A stretch of 64,000 nucleotides of DNA, taken from positions 992,001 to 1,056,000 of the forward strand of contig JACGCM010001793.1 of assembly GCA_014058105.1 (NCBI GenBank), read 5' to 3'. Positions 23,022 through 33,970 of this stretch are shown in pieces. Position 1 is the first letter of the stretch. Every line of letters begins with the position of its first letter. The translations under genes were made by a program, and so were the position numbers. Under the pieces are notes generated by a model. That model was not told the origin of the DNA and searched no databases. It saw nothing but the letters and a program-made list of their open reading frames with translations. Origin of the DNA: Kingdonia uniflora (taxonomy: Eukaryota; Streptophyta; Magnoliopsida; Ranunculales; Circaeasteraceae).

Positions 23022-24980
23022 ATACCTCAGCGTGGGCTTTTTCTTTCGCACGTCAGGCAAGATTGTATGTTACATCAATATTGTGATGAATTTGCATATC
23101 ATCAATAATTCTGGAAGGTTTGTAGTTTGGGTCTTTTTGTAGTTTTTGTTTGATTATAAAAGTAATCCATCTACTAGAAGCTGCCTTATATGCGTTCTCA
23201 CCTTCAGTTTCTACTCGGATGTAAGTATGTACGGAGCAATAAGTACTTACACTAAATAGGGCAGAGCCGACCAACCTTGTCGCATAAATCCGCCTAGAGC
23301 ATTTATGACCTTTGCAACGTACCACGATTTTGTATTTGTTGCTCAGAACGTGTTCGAGATTGAACTTGTTTACAGCTGCATAAGCTCTTATGTGATTCTT
23401 GAGTTCAATCTTATCTCGATATAGATCACCAATGTTAAACTTTTTACTGAAGTCATAGGGATCTTTCATGTACGTAGCAGATTTGAATCAAAAATCTAAG
23501 AGATCTTTCACATGTTCTGGCTATGGCTCAAACCAAAATTGAGCTGAACAAATGAGAAATATTCTACTTAGCATGATAGAAATTGAATAAGAAATATTAA
23601 AATAGAGCACACAAATGACAAATTCTGCGAACTTACCTAAAGTTTCAGTTTGTCCAATAATAGGTTCGGGTTCAATTGAAATATGGACATTAGTTAACAT
23701 AGGTTCATTTGAAGGAGGAACATTAGTTAACACAAGTTTACTTGAGAGATGAATACTTAATTGAGGAATAAAAGGTTAATTTGAGAAGGGAACATTATTA
23801 GGGATAGTTTGAAAAGGTTCATTTGATTGAGGAACATTAGTTAACACAGGTTCATTTGAGAGTTAAACATTTGATTGTGGAATACTAGGTGTATTTAAGG
23901 GAGGAACATCAGTACAGATAGTTTTAAAAGAATCATTTTCATCATCCACAAAAGGATCAAGCCCTCTGTGATTTGTTTCAGGGTAACCCCTGTATTCAGG
24001 TTCAGGATCAGGAAATGAGTTATGACGCAAAGGTCCCCCCGCTTTGGTGGTGGACAAGCGTTTACCTGAACCAGTATCTTTTGTGGTGGGCAACCCTTTA
24101 CCCGAAGAACACAAATCAGAAATAAAGTTTTGGGAGTTCTGGGAAGGTACCCTAAGCTCACTAACATTACATATGTGAAAAGGTGTGCCGGGATTGATTT
24201 TATGCATAATAATCATTACGGTAAAGTCTTGGACTGATAAAATTGCCCATGCACAACCATGGACAAAGTTGTGCAGCTTACAGTCCTCACGACGGATTTC
24301 GCTTGTTTCTTCAAGGAGTGTAACAAAATGTTTGTATGACGAGTGCGCTCTTAGTGAGGTAAGTTTTGTACTTCCTCAAACATAACTAACTATTGATCCG
24401 ATCTTTGGACGTATGATATCCTCACCAAAATGAATAATGGTATAAAGCTGAACTCCATTCATCCCTGAAACAAATGATATAAATAAATAATTCCGGTGAT
24501 AAAGAAGCAGAAAAAAAAATGAGAAATATGATATAAAACTAAACTCCAGCAATCCCTCGAACAAATGATAGGAATCCTAAAATAAATGATATCAATGAAC
24601 AATTTTGGTGATATAGTAGCAGAAGACAGATAATTTTAAAGGCAAAGAAAAATAATTATGTACGAATTGTATCATCTTGTATAACATCTTTGCTTAAGAT
24701 AAATGGGACAAATTGTGATGAAGATACACAGTTAGAGATGATGGATACAGAGTTAGAAATGATATTTACTGCAACGATTATTTTAACAGTTGGAGAGAAG
24801 GATAACAACGGTCTTTGGCAACGAGAATAACATATGATAACAGTGATATTTTCCTCCTCAATGACCACTGTGTGAGGACTTTAGCAAATGGAAAACGATA
24901 TTTGGAAGACTTGGCACATGAAGAAGTCAAACAGTACATCAAGGAGAACGTGCTTTAATTTTTATAGAAGCTTTGTTGTT

Positions 24981-25008
24981 GAAGAAGAAGAAGAAGAAGA
25001 AGAAGAAG
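24981..25008 (+). repeat. (GAA)n microsatellite
   Basis: Nine GAA/AAG triplets in a row within a short open stretch. It lies at the upstream edge of the mudrA-like gene. It has no coding meaning that can be supported. Confidence 0.9.
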
Positions 25009-25500
25009 CTTTGATTTTTAAGGTTGGTAGTGTATTTAGGGGAGAATTTTCCCTCTTATTACTATTCTTATTACTATAGCAGATTAGACTACTCAACAAC
25101 TCCAGTGGGATAGATTCTCATTTTTTTCTGCATTATTTATCATTTATTATGCAAGAACTTTATCGTTTGAGGTGTTTATCTTTGTAATTATTTTGGTATA
25201 GCTTTGCCATTTGTTAAGTAATCTGTGAGTTGGTAAATTTATTACTGTAGCAGATTAGACTACCAATCAACATTTAATTTTAGAGAATAGGGTGGCAGCT
25301 AGGGGAAGTAGGTAGAACCATTATCGATTTGTTAATTTTAGTATCGATTTTGTAAAGATGGCAAAAACTACTATTTATTCTCATAATTTCCGTACATTTA
25401 ACTCCATTAAACAGGTTCATAAAATAAAACTTATAATGCACCCCACAATCAAGCGATTAAAACCTTTTTATAGACAGTTCTTGACTCTTAAGTTGTGCTT

Positions 25501-26694
25501 CTAATAAGCCACAGGAAACCCCACTTTCAAGTTGACTCTCGATTTTGGCAATTTTGCATACTTCATTCTTTTTTGCAAACTGATTTTGGCAGCCTCTTTA
25601 ATCTTCTCTAAATCATCTTTGCTGATATCAAACTGTTTGTGTGGATAATCGCCTCTGATTCCACAACCATCCTATTTAATGAAAAAAAAACGAAGGAAAT
25701 TTTTTTAATTTTTCTATTTAATTGAATATTTATGAACTTATCAAAATAGAAGAAAATTTGTACCCAATTAGTCTACTCATTATCAATCCTATTTATCTCT
25801 TTGCTTTGGTATAGCCACCTGCATGACAACATGAGATTCAGAAAACATTAAGATGATGAAATAAGAAGAATTAAAAACATAAAGAGCCATACTCACATTC
25901 CAAAAGAGCAATTGGTGAATTTGTAATCCTTTCCGTAAGTTGGAAATGCAAAGACTTGTCCTCGACTTTCATAAAATCTATATTCCTAAGAAAAGAAACA
26001 AGAACATCTCTTGCACCATTCTTTGGATCTTCAAACCTGTCTATCACTAACTGTTTCGAGTCCACGTTCTTACCCACAAGATGTTCATTACAAAGAAGGA
26101 CGTTACATAAGAATCCACTGTCATGGCCATAGCGTTCCGCAACTTCTTTCGACACGAATCTATTAAATGCTGACATTGTATTAGCGTAGAGCAAGCAAAG
26201 TGTGGCAGCAGGGGTTTTAATAGAATCTATCCACCAGGGGACTTGTGCTACTTTAGGTTTGTTATCAGCGGGCATTTGTGCTACTACTTAAGGTTTGTCA
26301 TCTGCGGGCACTTGTATTACTACTTTAGGTTTTCATGGGTATTGTCGGGGCCAAAAAAATAGTCAACTGGAGAAGTATACTTGTGAGATACAATTGCCCG
26401 GTATCTTTCATTGTTTTTGAGCTTTACTTGAATAAGTAGAAACATTTTAATCATGCAATCGAAAGCTGTTTTGAACTCAGGCACACGAATCCCATAAAAA
26501 CCAGAAGCTAAATCCATAAATTGCTTCAACAAAAATAATAATTTAACGAATCGATCAGGAAGATGTTTAACGTCTTTGGTAAGTTGAACAAGCATTTGGA
26601 GTTGCAGATTTATCTCTTCGTAACACTCTAGAGTAAGAAACGAATTTACAATCAAGATTTGCTCCTTAATCGCATGGATGAACTTCATGTCCAA
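25501..26694 (-). pseudogene. Unidentified multi-exon gene remnant, paralogue of 9500-10203
   Basis: Exons read leftwards. One starts after a pyrimidine-rich AG acceptor near 26695 (LDMKFIHAIKEQIL) and contains FVKLLFLLKQFMDLASGFYG and KLKNNERY. A second open stretch at 26275-25871 has FNRFVSKEVAERYG, VSFLRNIDF and NSPIALLECEYGSLCF. The last exon, about 25672-25501, begins after an ATAG acceptor with DGCGIRGDYPHKQFD and ends KVGFPVAY and a stop. I do not recognise the family. The composition is that of a soluble, mostly helical protein. A frameshift or lost intron lies near 26300. The gene is more complete than its partner on the other side of the MULE. Confidence 0.5.
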
Positions 26695-27420
26695 CTTAAA
26701 AAAAAAGAAAAAAGAAAGAAAAGAAGAATAAAGATATGATTTAGTTCAGGTAGTTTTGGATACTAAAATATAATTACAAGGATGAACCCTAAATTACTGA
26801 AAAAATATAAATTGAGACCAACTTAATTTTATCAGCCATGGTTAATAATAATTACATAGAGTTGAATTAAGCTTCATCAACTAATTAGATAATATCAAAA
26901 TATAACGATTCGACTTTAGATAACCAAGATAAACAATTGGGATGAAACACTAATTCTTAAGGTATAAATAAAAAAGGGAGAGAGAATAAACTTATTACCT
27001 ATTGTTTATTATCTAAATCTCTTGACGTTTCATCCACCATAATCAGATTGTGATACCCAATTGTTGTCTCGAAAAGCCTCTTCCCTGCCAAGCCTTTGCC
27101 TCTGCCTATTTATGTTTTTCCTTTTTCTAAGCTTGTGGAGGCGGTGGCGAGACGACTATTACTAAATGGGTCCGAGTCCGACAATCCTTTCACTTGGAAA
27201 TGCATGGGAGCAATGAGAGGAGGATATATGAGAGAATTTTGTAACCTCAAGGAGGTTTTAATATGGTTTATATTTTTGGTGTTGAAAGGATATGCGGCCT
27301 ATGAACCAACTAACTCCACAGCTCCAAAATCATCGAAGGAAATTTTGAACCAAAATATATTTGAGAGATCTTTTTTATTCTTTTATCTTTCTTCTACGGC
27401 CCCATTTTGTTAAGCCACCA
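26695..27420. other. No gene recognised
   Basis: AT-rich DNA, possibly upstream region and first exon of the minus-strand gene ending at 26694. An ORF at 27096-27413 on the plus strand has no recognisable features. No motif clusters of the TCATTTGT type occur here, which marks the outside of the MULE. Confidence 0.4.
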
Positions 27421-29441
27421 TGAGTTAATAATGACGAGAAACAACCAACATACCAATGGGCATTGAAACATTTTAAGATAAGCTTTAATGAAGATGAAAT
27501 CCACACGTCATTATTACTAACAGAGAATTTGCATTGATGATTACTATTGCTTGAGTGTTTCCTACAACAAAGCACATGTTGCATCGTTTTTATATTTACC
27601 AAAATGTAAATGCCAATGTTAAGAAAATGTTTACCAAGGAAAATGAGAATGATGACTACCCTAAGTTCATAAGAGGTTTCAAAGATTTGGTTGAGAACTC
27701 ATCTAGTGAAGTACAATACCTACAAAATTTAAGAGAGCTTGAGAGTTCTTGATCAAATACCCTTCCGCTATGGAATGCGTTCGACAACATTGGCTTAATC
27801 CATTTCGACAACGTTTTGAATCCATATGGGTTGATCAATACATGCATCTTGGCAATTATACGAGCAATAGAGTTGAAAGTGCACACTCCTAATTGAAAAG
27901 AGCATTACAGACTAGTAATCTTACATACAGTAAAGCTTGGAAGAAAATAGATGGTCTTTTACACTCAGCGTACACTCAAATATACAGTTCTTTTGAGAAA
28001 ATCTTAACTATTGTTATGCGTGAAAACAAGGGGTCCTTGTTTGCAAACTTGAAGAATATAGTATCTAGAGAGGTGCTTGACTTGATAGTGGATGAGGTAC
28101 ATAGGGAAAAAGAAATTGGCCTTGTTACCAAGGAAGATTGTGGCTGCCAACTACGACGAAGTCACGGTATTTTGTGTGTTTGCGAGCTTTTTATTTTAGC
28201 TCAAGTTGGGGCATTTATACTGAAGGAATCAGATCTCCGCCATTGGTTTCAACTATCCACAGTTCCCGTTTCATCATCTGCTAGTCACGTTAGTATTGAT
28301 CTCCAATTAACATTAGATATGGTTATAAACAAATTTGGAATGACTATTGAAGCTGGGAAACATCCTCTTCTTCTAAAGCTTTTAGAGTTGGCACACCCTG
28401 AGTCGACTTTGTTGGAAGAATCCGGTCGTGGTTATATACCGAAGGGTAAGCAAAAGAGTCAGAAGAAATGTGGAGTGAATACTAGTAACAAGAGAGATCC
28501 TTCGAATTGGGAGCGCATTCTTGGGACCCAAGAAAGTGTAATGAAAACATATAAGAAGGCGAGGTTGAATGATGTTGCGGCAAAAAAGAAAAAATCCATC
28601 CCCCAAAAATTGATGTCATTAAGGGGAGTTTCAAATAATGACATGGTTGCAAGCAGCAGTATTGTTAAAGCAAGAGAGACGGGCACACAAGAAGAAGACC
28701 CCACTCTTTTGTTGTCTGGACTTGATCTAATGCTTAAATTTCTAGAATGAGGCATACGTAAGAAGTATCCAGCGTTAGTAAATTTTTTTCCAGAGTTTAT
28801 GCATGATATAATAATTCAGGATGCAATAAATGTCGAGCCGGATGGAAATTGTGGTTTTCGGGCTATTTCAAGAATGATGTTAAATAAGGAGAGAGAATGG
28901 TTAGAAGTTAGGCGACAAATGTTATGCGCACTTTAAGGTGTCCCGTAGGAGGAGATGTACAATTACAACAATAACTTACTGACTGAGGATTGTTTTGAGA
29001 AGCTGAGAGATGCATTGAATTGGTTTGATGAAACAAAAGTTACACCACCGAAAAAGTACTTTATCATACTGAATATGCTACATTTGGCCACAACTGCATT
29101 TAATATAGTAATTGCATGCTTGAGTGACAATCACAATCGTACTGATAAATATGCTAATATGACGTTTCTCCCATTAAGAGATACTGTGGGTGAACCTCCA
29201 GGTGAGTATGATGTGTTTGGTATGGGATACATAAGCGGGAATCATTTTGTCGTGTTGGAACTTAAACGTGGTTGTCCACTGCCAAATTTGTATCCTTCGT
29301 GAAAAAGATATCGTGACGAGAGTGCATCCACATTTCTCCATCCATATATTGCGCGCTTTGAAAGTTACAACCATATGCCTAGTTCCGCGGGATAAGCTTT
29401 ATAAGAAAGGAGATTTTTTTGAACCTACAAGGAGAATATAA
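27421..29441 (+). pseudogene. MULE/FAR1-like transposase fused to OTU cysteine protease
   Basis: The left part is the second half of a MULE core: TYQWALKHF, VIITNREFALMITIA, VFPTTKHMLHRF, then NRVESAHS before LKRALQTS. A SWIM-type zinc finger follows (EDCGCQLRRSHGILCVCEL). After a basic linker (28430-28620) comes an OTU domain: EPDGNCGFRAISRMM with the Asp and nucleophile Cys, then NHFVVLELKRGCPLPNLYP with the His. OTU domains are deubiquitinating cysteine proteases, and this fusion is known from plant MULEs. Damage includes at least one frameshift near 27490, TGA before VFP, TAA after SAHS, TGA before GIRKKYP (28748), stops near 28936, and TGA for the Trp after NLYPS. The N-terminal transposase half is missing. 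Confidence 0.85.
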
Positions 29442-30930
29442 ACTAACTTTCCAGATTCATTCTTTTTGGTATTGGCTGAAATACATGTTACATATTTCCA
29501 GAATCCCTTCAATCTTTAAAGTAACTAACTGTGATGCTATTTATAAAGAAGCTAAAAGATAATATTAGGGGTTGAGGGCAAGCTTAAGGTTATTACAAAT
29601 TTTATGCATTTAATTGTAATAGATGAGATACGCATGTATATTCTACACCTACCAAAGAAAATGATTAGACGGTAACAAAGCATTTTAGATATATATGGCT
29701 TAGATATCACTCTTAAAACATGCAAAAATGAAGGTAACAAAGCAGTGATAATATTAACCAGAAGGTCCGCTGATGAAGACCTTTCTCGTGGGTCCTTTTG
29801 TATGTTGTAAACACATTAAACAACACAGACCACAATTGCTCATATACAATAAAAGACAATAGACACGGAAAGGAAGATTTAATTGAAAAATGGATAAACA
29901 GGAAGCATGACAACATTTATATGTTTTCTACATAAACGTCATAAAAGCGAGCTAAAGTCATTATACATGAGCTGGAAGCAAGTAAATCAGGGATCAAGTT
30001 GGTTCGTTCTTAAGAAAGAAACCAATAAGTCATTCTTCAATATCTCCCAGACGCAATATGTTCAATCTAGATGGGTTCGAACCATCATCTTCTCACATGG
30101 TGAGTGCTCTTTCCTCTTTGAGCTATAGATTCATGGTAAATGTGAACATTTTGTTCTTAAGAAGAAAAAGAAAAAACCATTGATTGCTACTCAAGCTGGC
30201 AACGTATTTCTAATTGACCAAGAATGCAAGGGCAATTCAAACCAATTTTACTATTTTAGCTATAGTACCAATCTAATTCTATTATAACTATACTCACCAA
30301 AATTTGGTATACCTGCAAGGGCAATTCAAACCAATCAAGCTATAGAGTCTGGATCAAAGGCACTCCCAATAAAGCTATACACTTCAGCAAAATTTGGTAC
30401 ACCTACAAAGTAGAGGTAAAATGAAGAACATTCAGTACTTTTGAAAAAAATAACAATTGCAAAACTAGTACGAGAAATTTGAAGCCACGATAAAATGATG
30501 CCATGAAAAATTGAGAAAGGGAGTAATGAATGGGAAAGGAATTTTTATCAAAGTGAATGTGCTAATAATCCAATAACTTTGCTGTTTTCACACAACAACA
30601 ACTTGGTTACAACAGTTAAGGAAACCCCATTATAGCAATTAGACTATAGTTCATCAAGGATGGGCATACTTGTTCAGAGACCAATAAATTGGTGTTAAAC
30701 AGTTCAAAGACTTCCATATTCATAATTAACTTGGATGGCTTGCTTGATAAAATAAGAGACCAAGATTTTTATTTTTGTATTGCCATTGCTTAAGGTCAAT
30801 TGAAGGTAATAAAACTGTGAGGACTGATTAGATTCACCTCTGCCATTGCCACATTACCATAGATGATCGAAACCCGTCTAACATGCCTAAACATTAGGAA
30901 CTCTAGGAAGTTAATTGTGGAAAACCACCA
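29442..30930. other. No gene recognised
   Basis: AT-rich intergenic DNA. A short direct repeat (CAAATTTGGTATACCTGCAAGGGC-like phrases around 30300 and 30390) is the only structure noted. The longest reading frames have no protein-like features. Confidence 0.4.
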
Positions 30931-30942
30931 TGTCATCTCTTT

Positions 30943-32125
30943 CTAGTTCCCTTCATCATCATTTATTTTCAAGTAAAGTTGTTCGCCACCTCCATCTGTT
31001 CCTGAGTTACTACCACCACCTCTGCCATCACCATAATCCCCACTCCCCATATCTTGCTTACTTGCAACTGTTACTCCATACCCTACATTTCCCTTGTTAT
31101 GCATCATGTGAATTCCACTATTACCATTGGAACTCATTCCAATTTGACCGTGGATAGCTTGTTGTTGCTGCATTGCTGATAATGGCTTAGTATACAGCAT
31201 GGATACTCGAGCAGCCATTAGAGATTGAGGCATCATCTACAGAGCTTGTTGGTACTGGTATTGTTGTATGTAGGCGCTTTATTGTGCCTACTGCATTAGG
31301 AAACCGAAACAAAAAGGTACCCCTTACTAGATTAATAAACATACAGAATGCAGATGCACTTATAGGGCGGTGATATATACATTATACATGCTTTCTTATG
31401 TACAAGGACTGTAAAGCAGTGGCGTTTGAAAAGCTTGCTAGAAGTTATCACACTTGAGCATATTGTAATGCTCTCCCAGCAAAGCAATTTCATGGCATCG
31501 TCATGTAGGAGTATGTATATGTACACTGCATATTTGGCTGAATATTCACTACTGAAGTAGTAACTTGTTATTCTAGGCTTCTAGCACTTGGTAGCGAGCA
31601 CTTGCAAGATACTAAGGGAAATAGTATGGCATATTGCTGGTGAGAGTTAGAAGATTTAAGTTCATGTCTAGGAAATGATTCGGAGAGGGAAAATAAGAAG
31701 AAGTAGAGACTTGTGAGATTTTATACCTCAGAAGTGGAATAGCATATTGAGGTTAGTTGGGAGCTGTTGTACTTAATTTGCAAAAAAAAAAATATAAATA
31801 GCTTTACGAGAAAAACAGATGAGGGGTAATGAACCATGTATAGCCTTGACCTATAAATGGTGTTATAAACTTACAGCAGGCAAGTCCGCGTGCTATATAG
31901 ACTAACAAGAAAATACTTGCATCAATTTTGTTACATTCGGAATAGATCATATGCACCAGAAAATTGGGTAAAACATGTCTATAGAAAGCTTAGATACATA
32001 TAATACCCCGATACATGAATGTGGAAAGCTCAACTTTTACCTGAGCATGCATAGTGGGTGGCGGGGGTTGGGAATCAGCAATTGTAGCCAGATACATCAG
32101 ATTTCACTGAAGCTTCACTTGATTC
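30943..32125 (-). pseudogene. GRF-interacting factor (GIF1/ANGUSTIFOLIA3-like) pseudogene
   Basis: GIF proteins are SSXT-family transcriptional co-activators that pair with growth-regulating factors in the nucleus. An internal exon at about 32034-32125 opens after a TTGCAG acceptor with NQVKLQ, an in-frame TGA, then NLMYLATIADSQPPPP and MHAQ, the signature of the family's second exon. The last exon, 31290-30943, has YQQALMMPQSLMAAR-like sequence, a Gln-rich run, GQIGMSSNGNSGIHMM, and a Gly-rich tail ending GGGEQLYLKINDDEGN, close to the GIF1 C-terminus. The SNH-containing first exon was not found. The TGA stands where family members have CGA (Arg), a C-to-T change at CpG. A further TAG precedes MMPQSL. 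Introns are retained, so it is not a processed copy. Confidence 0.8.
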
Positions 32126-32576
32126 CTGCAATGGTGGAAAAAGGATTGTTGACTCTTTTATAGGTTTTAACTTTAAAATCTTTTGATGGACAATTATAGT
32201 GACCTTACATATCCTAGTGAGTTACAAATATATTCGCAGCATATCATGTTTGTGAAGTGCCCTATATTCTCACAAAAATGGTTTGTACGAGTTTCCACAC
32301 AAATCTGAGTTCTACGTTAGCTTCAACTGTTAACTCGTTTAAAGACCAACTTAAGATTGGTTAAAGCATGTCATTAGTTAATGCTAGGATGTCTCTCTAA
32401 CATAGTTGCTCTCTTCACTAGCCTATATTCTTACAGATAATTTTACAGAAATCTAGGATAATAATGATGAAATATCTGCAGCACTATGAAAACAAGGGGA
32501 AGGAAGCTTATTCTGTGCATTCACTTACTTTTCTCGAACTCTAGTTCTCAAGAATCTTCAAAATTAGGGACTTGTT

Positions 32577-33375
32577 CTAATCAGTATATATTACCACTTC
32601 TGTAAGAGGCATGTAGCAGTTGTACCAATCCGCACCTTCATTACTTGTAATTTTCACATTATATTGCAATGCTTGGCAAAATAGCATAAAAGAAACAATT
32701 GCCAGTGCTTCATTCCCGTACACAGCTGAACCCCTTGAAACACGTCCAATAGCTGACTCCACCTTCATGTTTGATGACATATAAAAAAGACCTTTAAGAA
32801 AATGTGAATTTTTAGGTTGTATACTAAAATTTTCAAATTAAATTCTTATTATACGGCCATACAACTTTTGACATATATGACTAGTGCAATTAAAGAATTC
32901 ACATGCTCCCTGAATCCTATTATAGCCTCTACATATACAATCACCAATTCGCCATGGTACTATTAATGTGGATAGCACACAATTTGGATAATGTTCAACA
33001 AACTCAAAAGAAACAGAAACATGTTGCAAATATAGTAAAACTGTTGTAACCCATGTAAACTAAACAATGTTATATTCTGGAGCACCAATAACTCAATATT
33101 TGTTGATTCCTGTAGCACATATACTCATAATAATTTTGTGAATATGCATAAACATTCAATCCATAAGGACTAAACTCGTGAATTGGGCAATATTATTAGT
33201 TGATATTTGATAATTAAATGAAGAATATTGTTACCAGTGCAACATTAATGCCACTAAAGTCCATTCCCCTACTACCACAATAGCTGATCATTTCCATGGC
33301 CGCATTAGTTTCCGCTAAATGTCTTTTGCTCTCTACAAAGCTCTGATTCCATGACCATAGTTGTGCCTGCGAGAT
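32577..33375 (-). pseudogene. Unidentified two-exon coding remnant
   Basis: Two open stretches read leftwards: about 33370-33240 (AQLWSWNQSFVESKRHLAET, then SRGMDFSGINVAL before a GT) and 32780-32577 (MKVESAIGRVSRGSAVYGNE, then FMLFCQALQYNVKIT and a stop). Together they look like pieces of one soluble protein, but I cannot name the family. The second exon could alternatively start at an internal ATG. No other exon is obvious between here and the GIF remnant. Confidence 0.35.
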
Positions 33376-33940
33376 GGATCAATTACAATCACCAAATGAG
33401 AGAAGTCCTAATGAGAGATAGATACCTTTGTTGCTTATCGACCTAGAGATGTCCCGGCAAAAGACGCAACCGAATCAAAGACTTTGTCCCACTTCAAGAC
33501 TCTGAGACTATCGTTTACAATTGATGATGATGATGATTTCTGAGTCTAATAGAGTTGGTTTGAAAATTGAGATTGATGAGTGAAAGAGTTTTAGTCTTCA
33601 ACCTTCTGACCTCGATTAAGCTCTTACAAAGGACTTTAATAGAGAGAGAGAGAAAAGGATATTTACTCTCAGGGAGAGAAAATTTTCATTTTTGTTTTGA
33701 ATGATTTTGGGCGATTTTTGTGTCTGGATAATTATTTAGTTGATGGGCCCCAAATCCTTGCCACCACCCAATTTTAAACTAGATTTAAATCTCCTTTTGC
33801 TTATAAAGCTCCCCCATCTTCTATCTCAATTTATATAATATCAATTTTTGTGGTTTGAGTCTGGGTCGCGGTCGAGGTCAGTTGAGGTCTTCGTGTGCTT
33901 TGGTCGCTCTTATGCTCTCAAGATTAAGAAATGGTGACAA

Positions 33941-33970
33941 GATAAAGATAAAGATAAAGATAAAGATAAA
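33941..33970 (+). repeat. (GATAAA)5 microsatellite
   Basis: Five perfect GATAAA units. A short GA-rich run (GAGAGAGAGAG) lies about 300 bases upstream. The surroundings, 33380-34347, hold no recognisable gene. Confidence 0.9.

Larger units (their letters stand above)
18192..24462 (-). pseudogene. MuDR-like (MURA/VANA-type) transposase
   Basis: Reads leftwards from ATG 24462 after a 5' intron. In order: an N-terminal region at 24462-23640 (VQLYTIIHFGED, then degenerate peptide repeats around SNEP); the Mutator DNA-binding domain at 23469-23053 (IGDLYRDKIELKNHI, RCKGHKCSRRIYA); RAKEKAHAE and an intron at 23021-22842; the start of the transposase core to 22699; a 3-kb solo LTR; then RPVIVIDETFL, GRYRGNLLIAIAID and the core at 19640-19222. 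After a motif-rich intron (19139-18944) come NHVESWNNAILKERD, a SWIM-like CSCHWWQTMGIP at about 18660-18600, and a CCHC knuckle, CNRCRKNGHNHHSC. Stops include TGA for Trp in NLA-W-RAKEKA. Without the LTR the frame resumes almost exactly. Confidence 0.85.
10204..25260. mobile_element. VANDAL-like composite MULE (limits approximate)
   Basis: This interval groups a mudrA-type transposase gene (-), a DUF1985/VANC-like gene (+), a GRF zinc-finger gene (-) and two tandem coiled-coil genes (+). A common short motif (core TCATTTGT/ACAAATGA) fills their introns and the spaces between them and stops at both edges. I could not find terminal inverted repeats or a target duplication; VANDAL-type MULEs often lack long terminal repeats. 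The limits are set by motif density and the outermost genes. Every gene is disabled, so this is a fossil, or at best a cis-acting copy. Confidence 0.5.

Noticed and set aside
24981..25008. Glu-rich coding run from GAA repeats
   Set aside because: It is a microsatellite lying upstream of the oppositely oriented mudrA gene, and no gene context supports translation.
32577..32780. A named enzyme or toxin-like identity for this exon
   Set aside because: I considered several plant families, but no diagnostic motif or active-site residues could be matched, so it is left unnamed.
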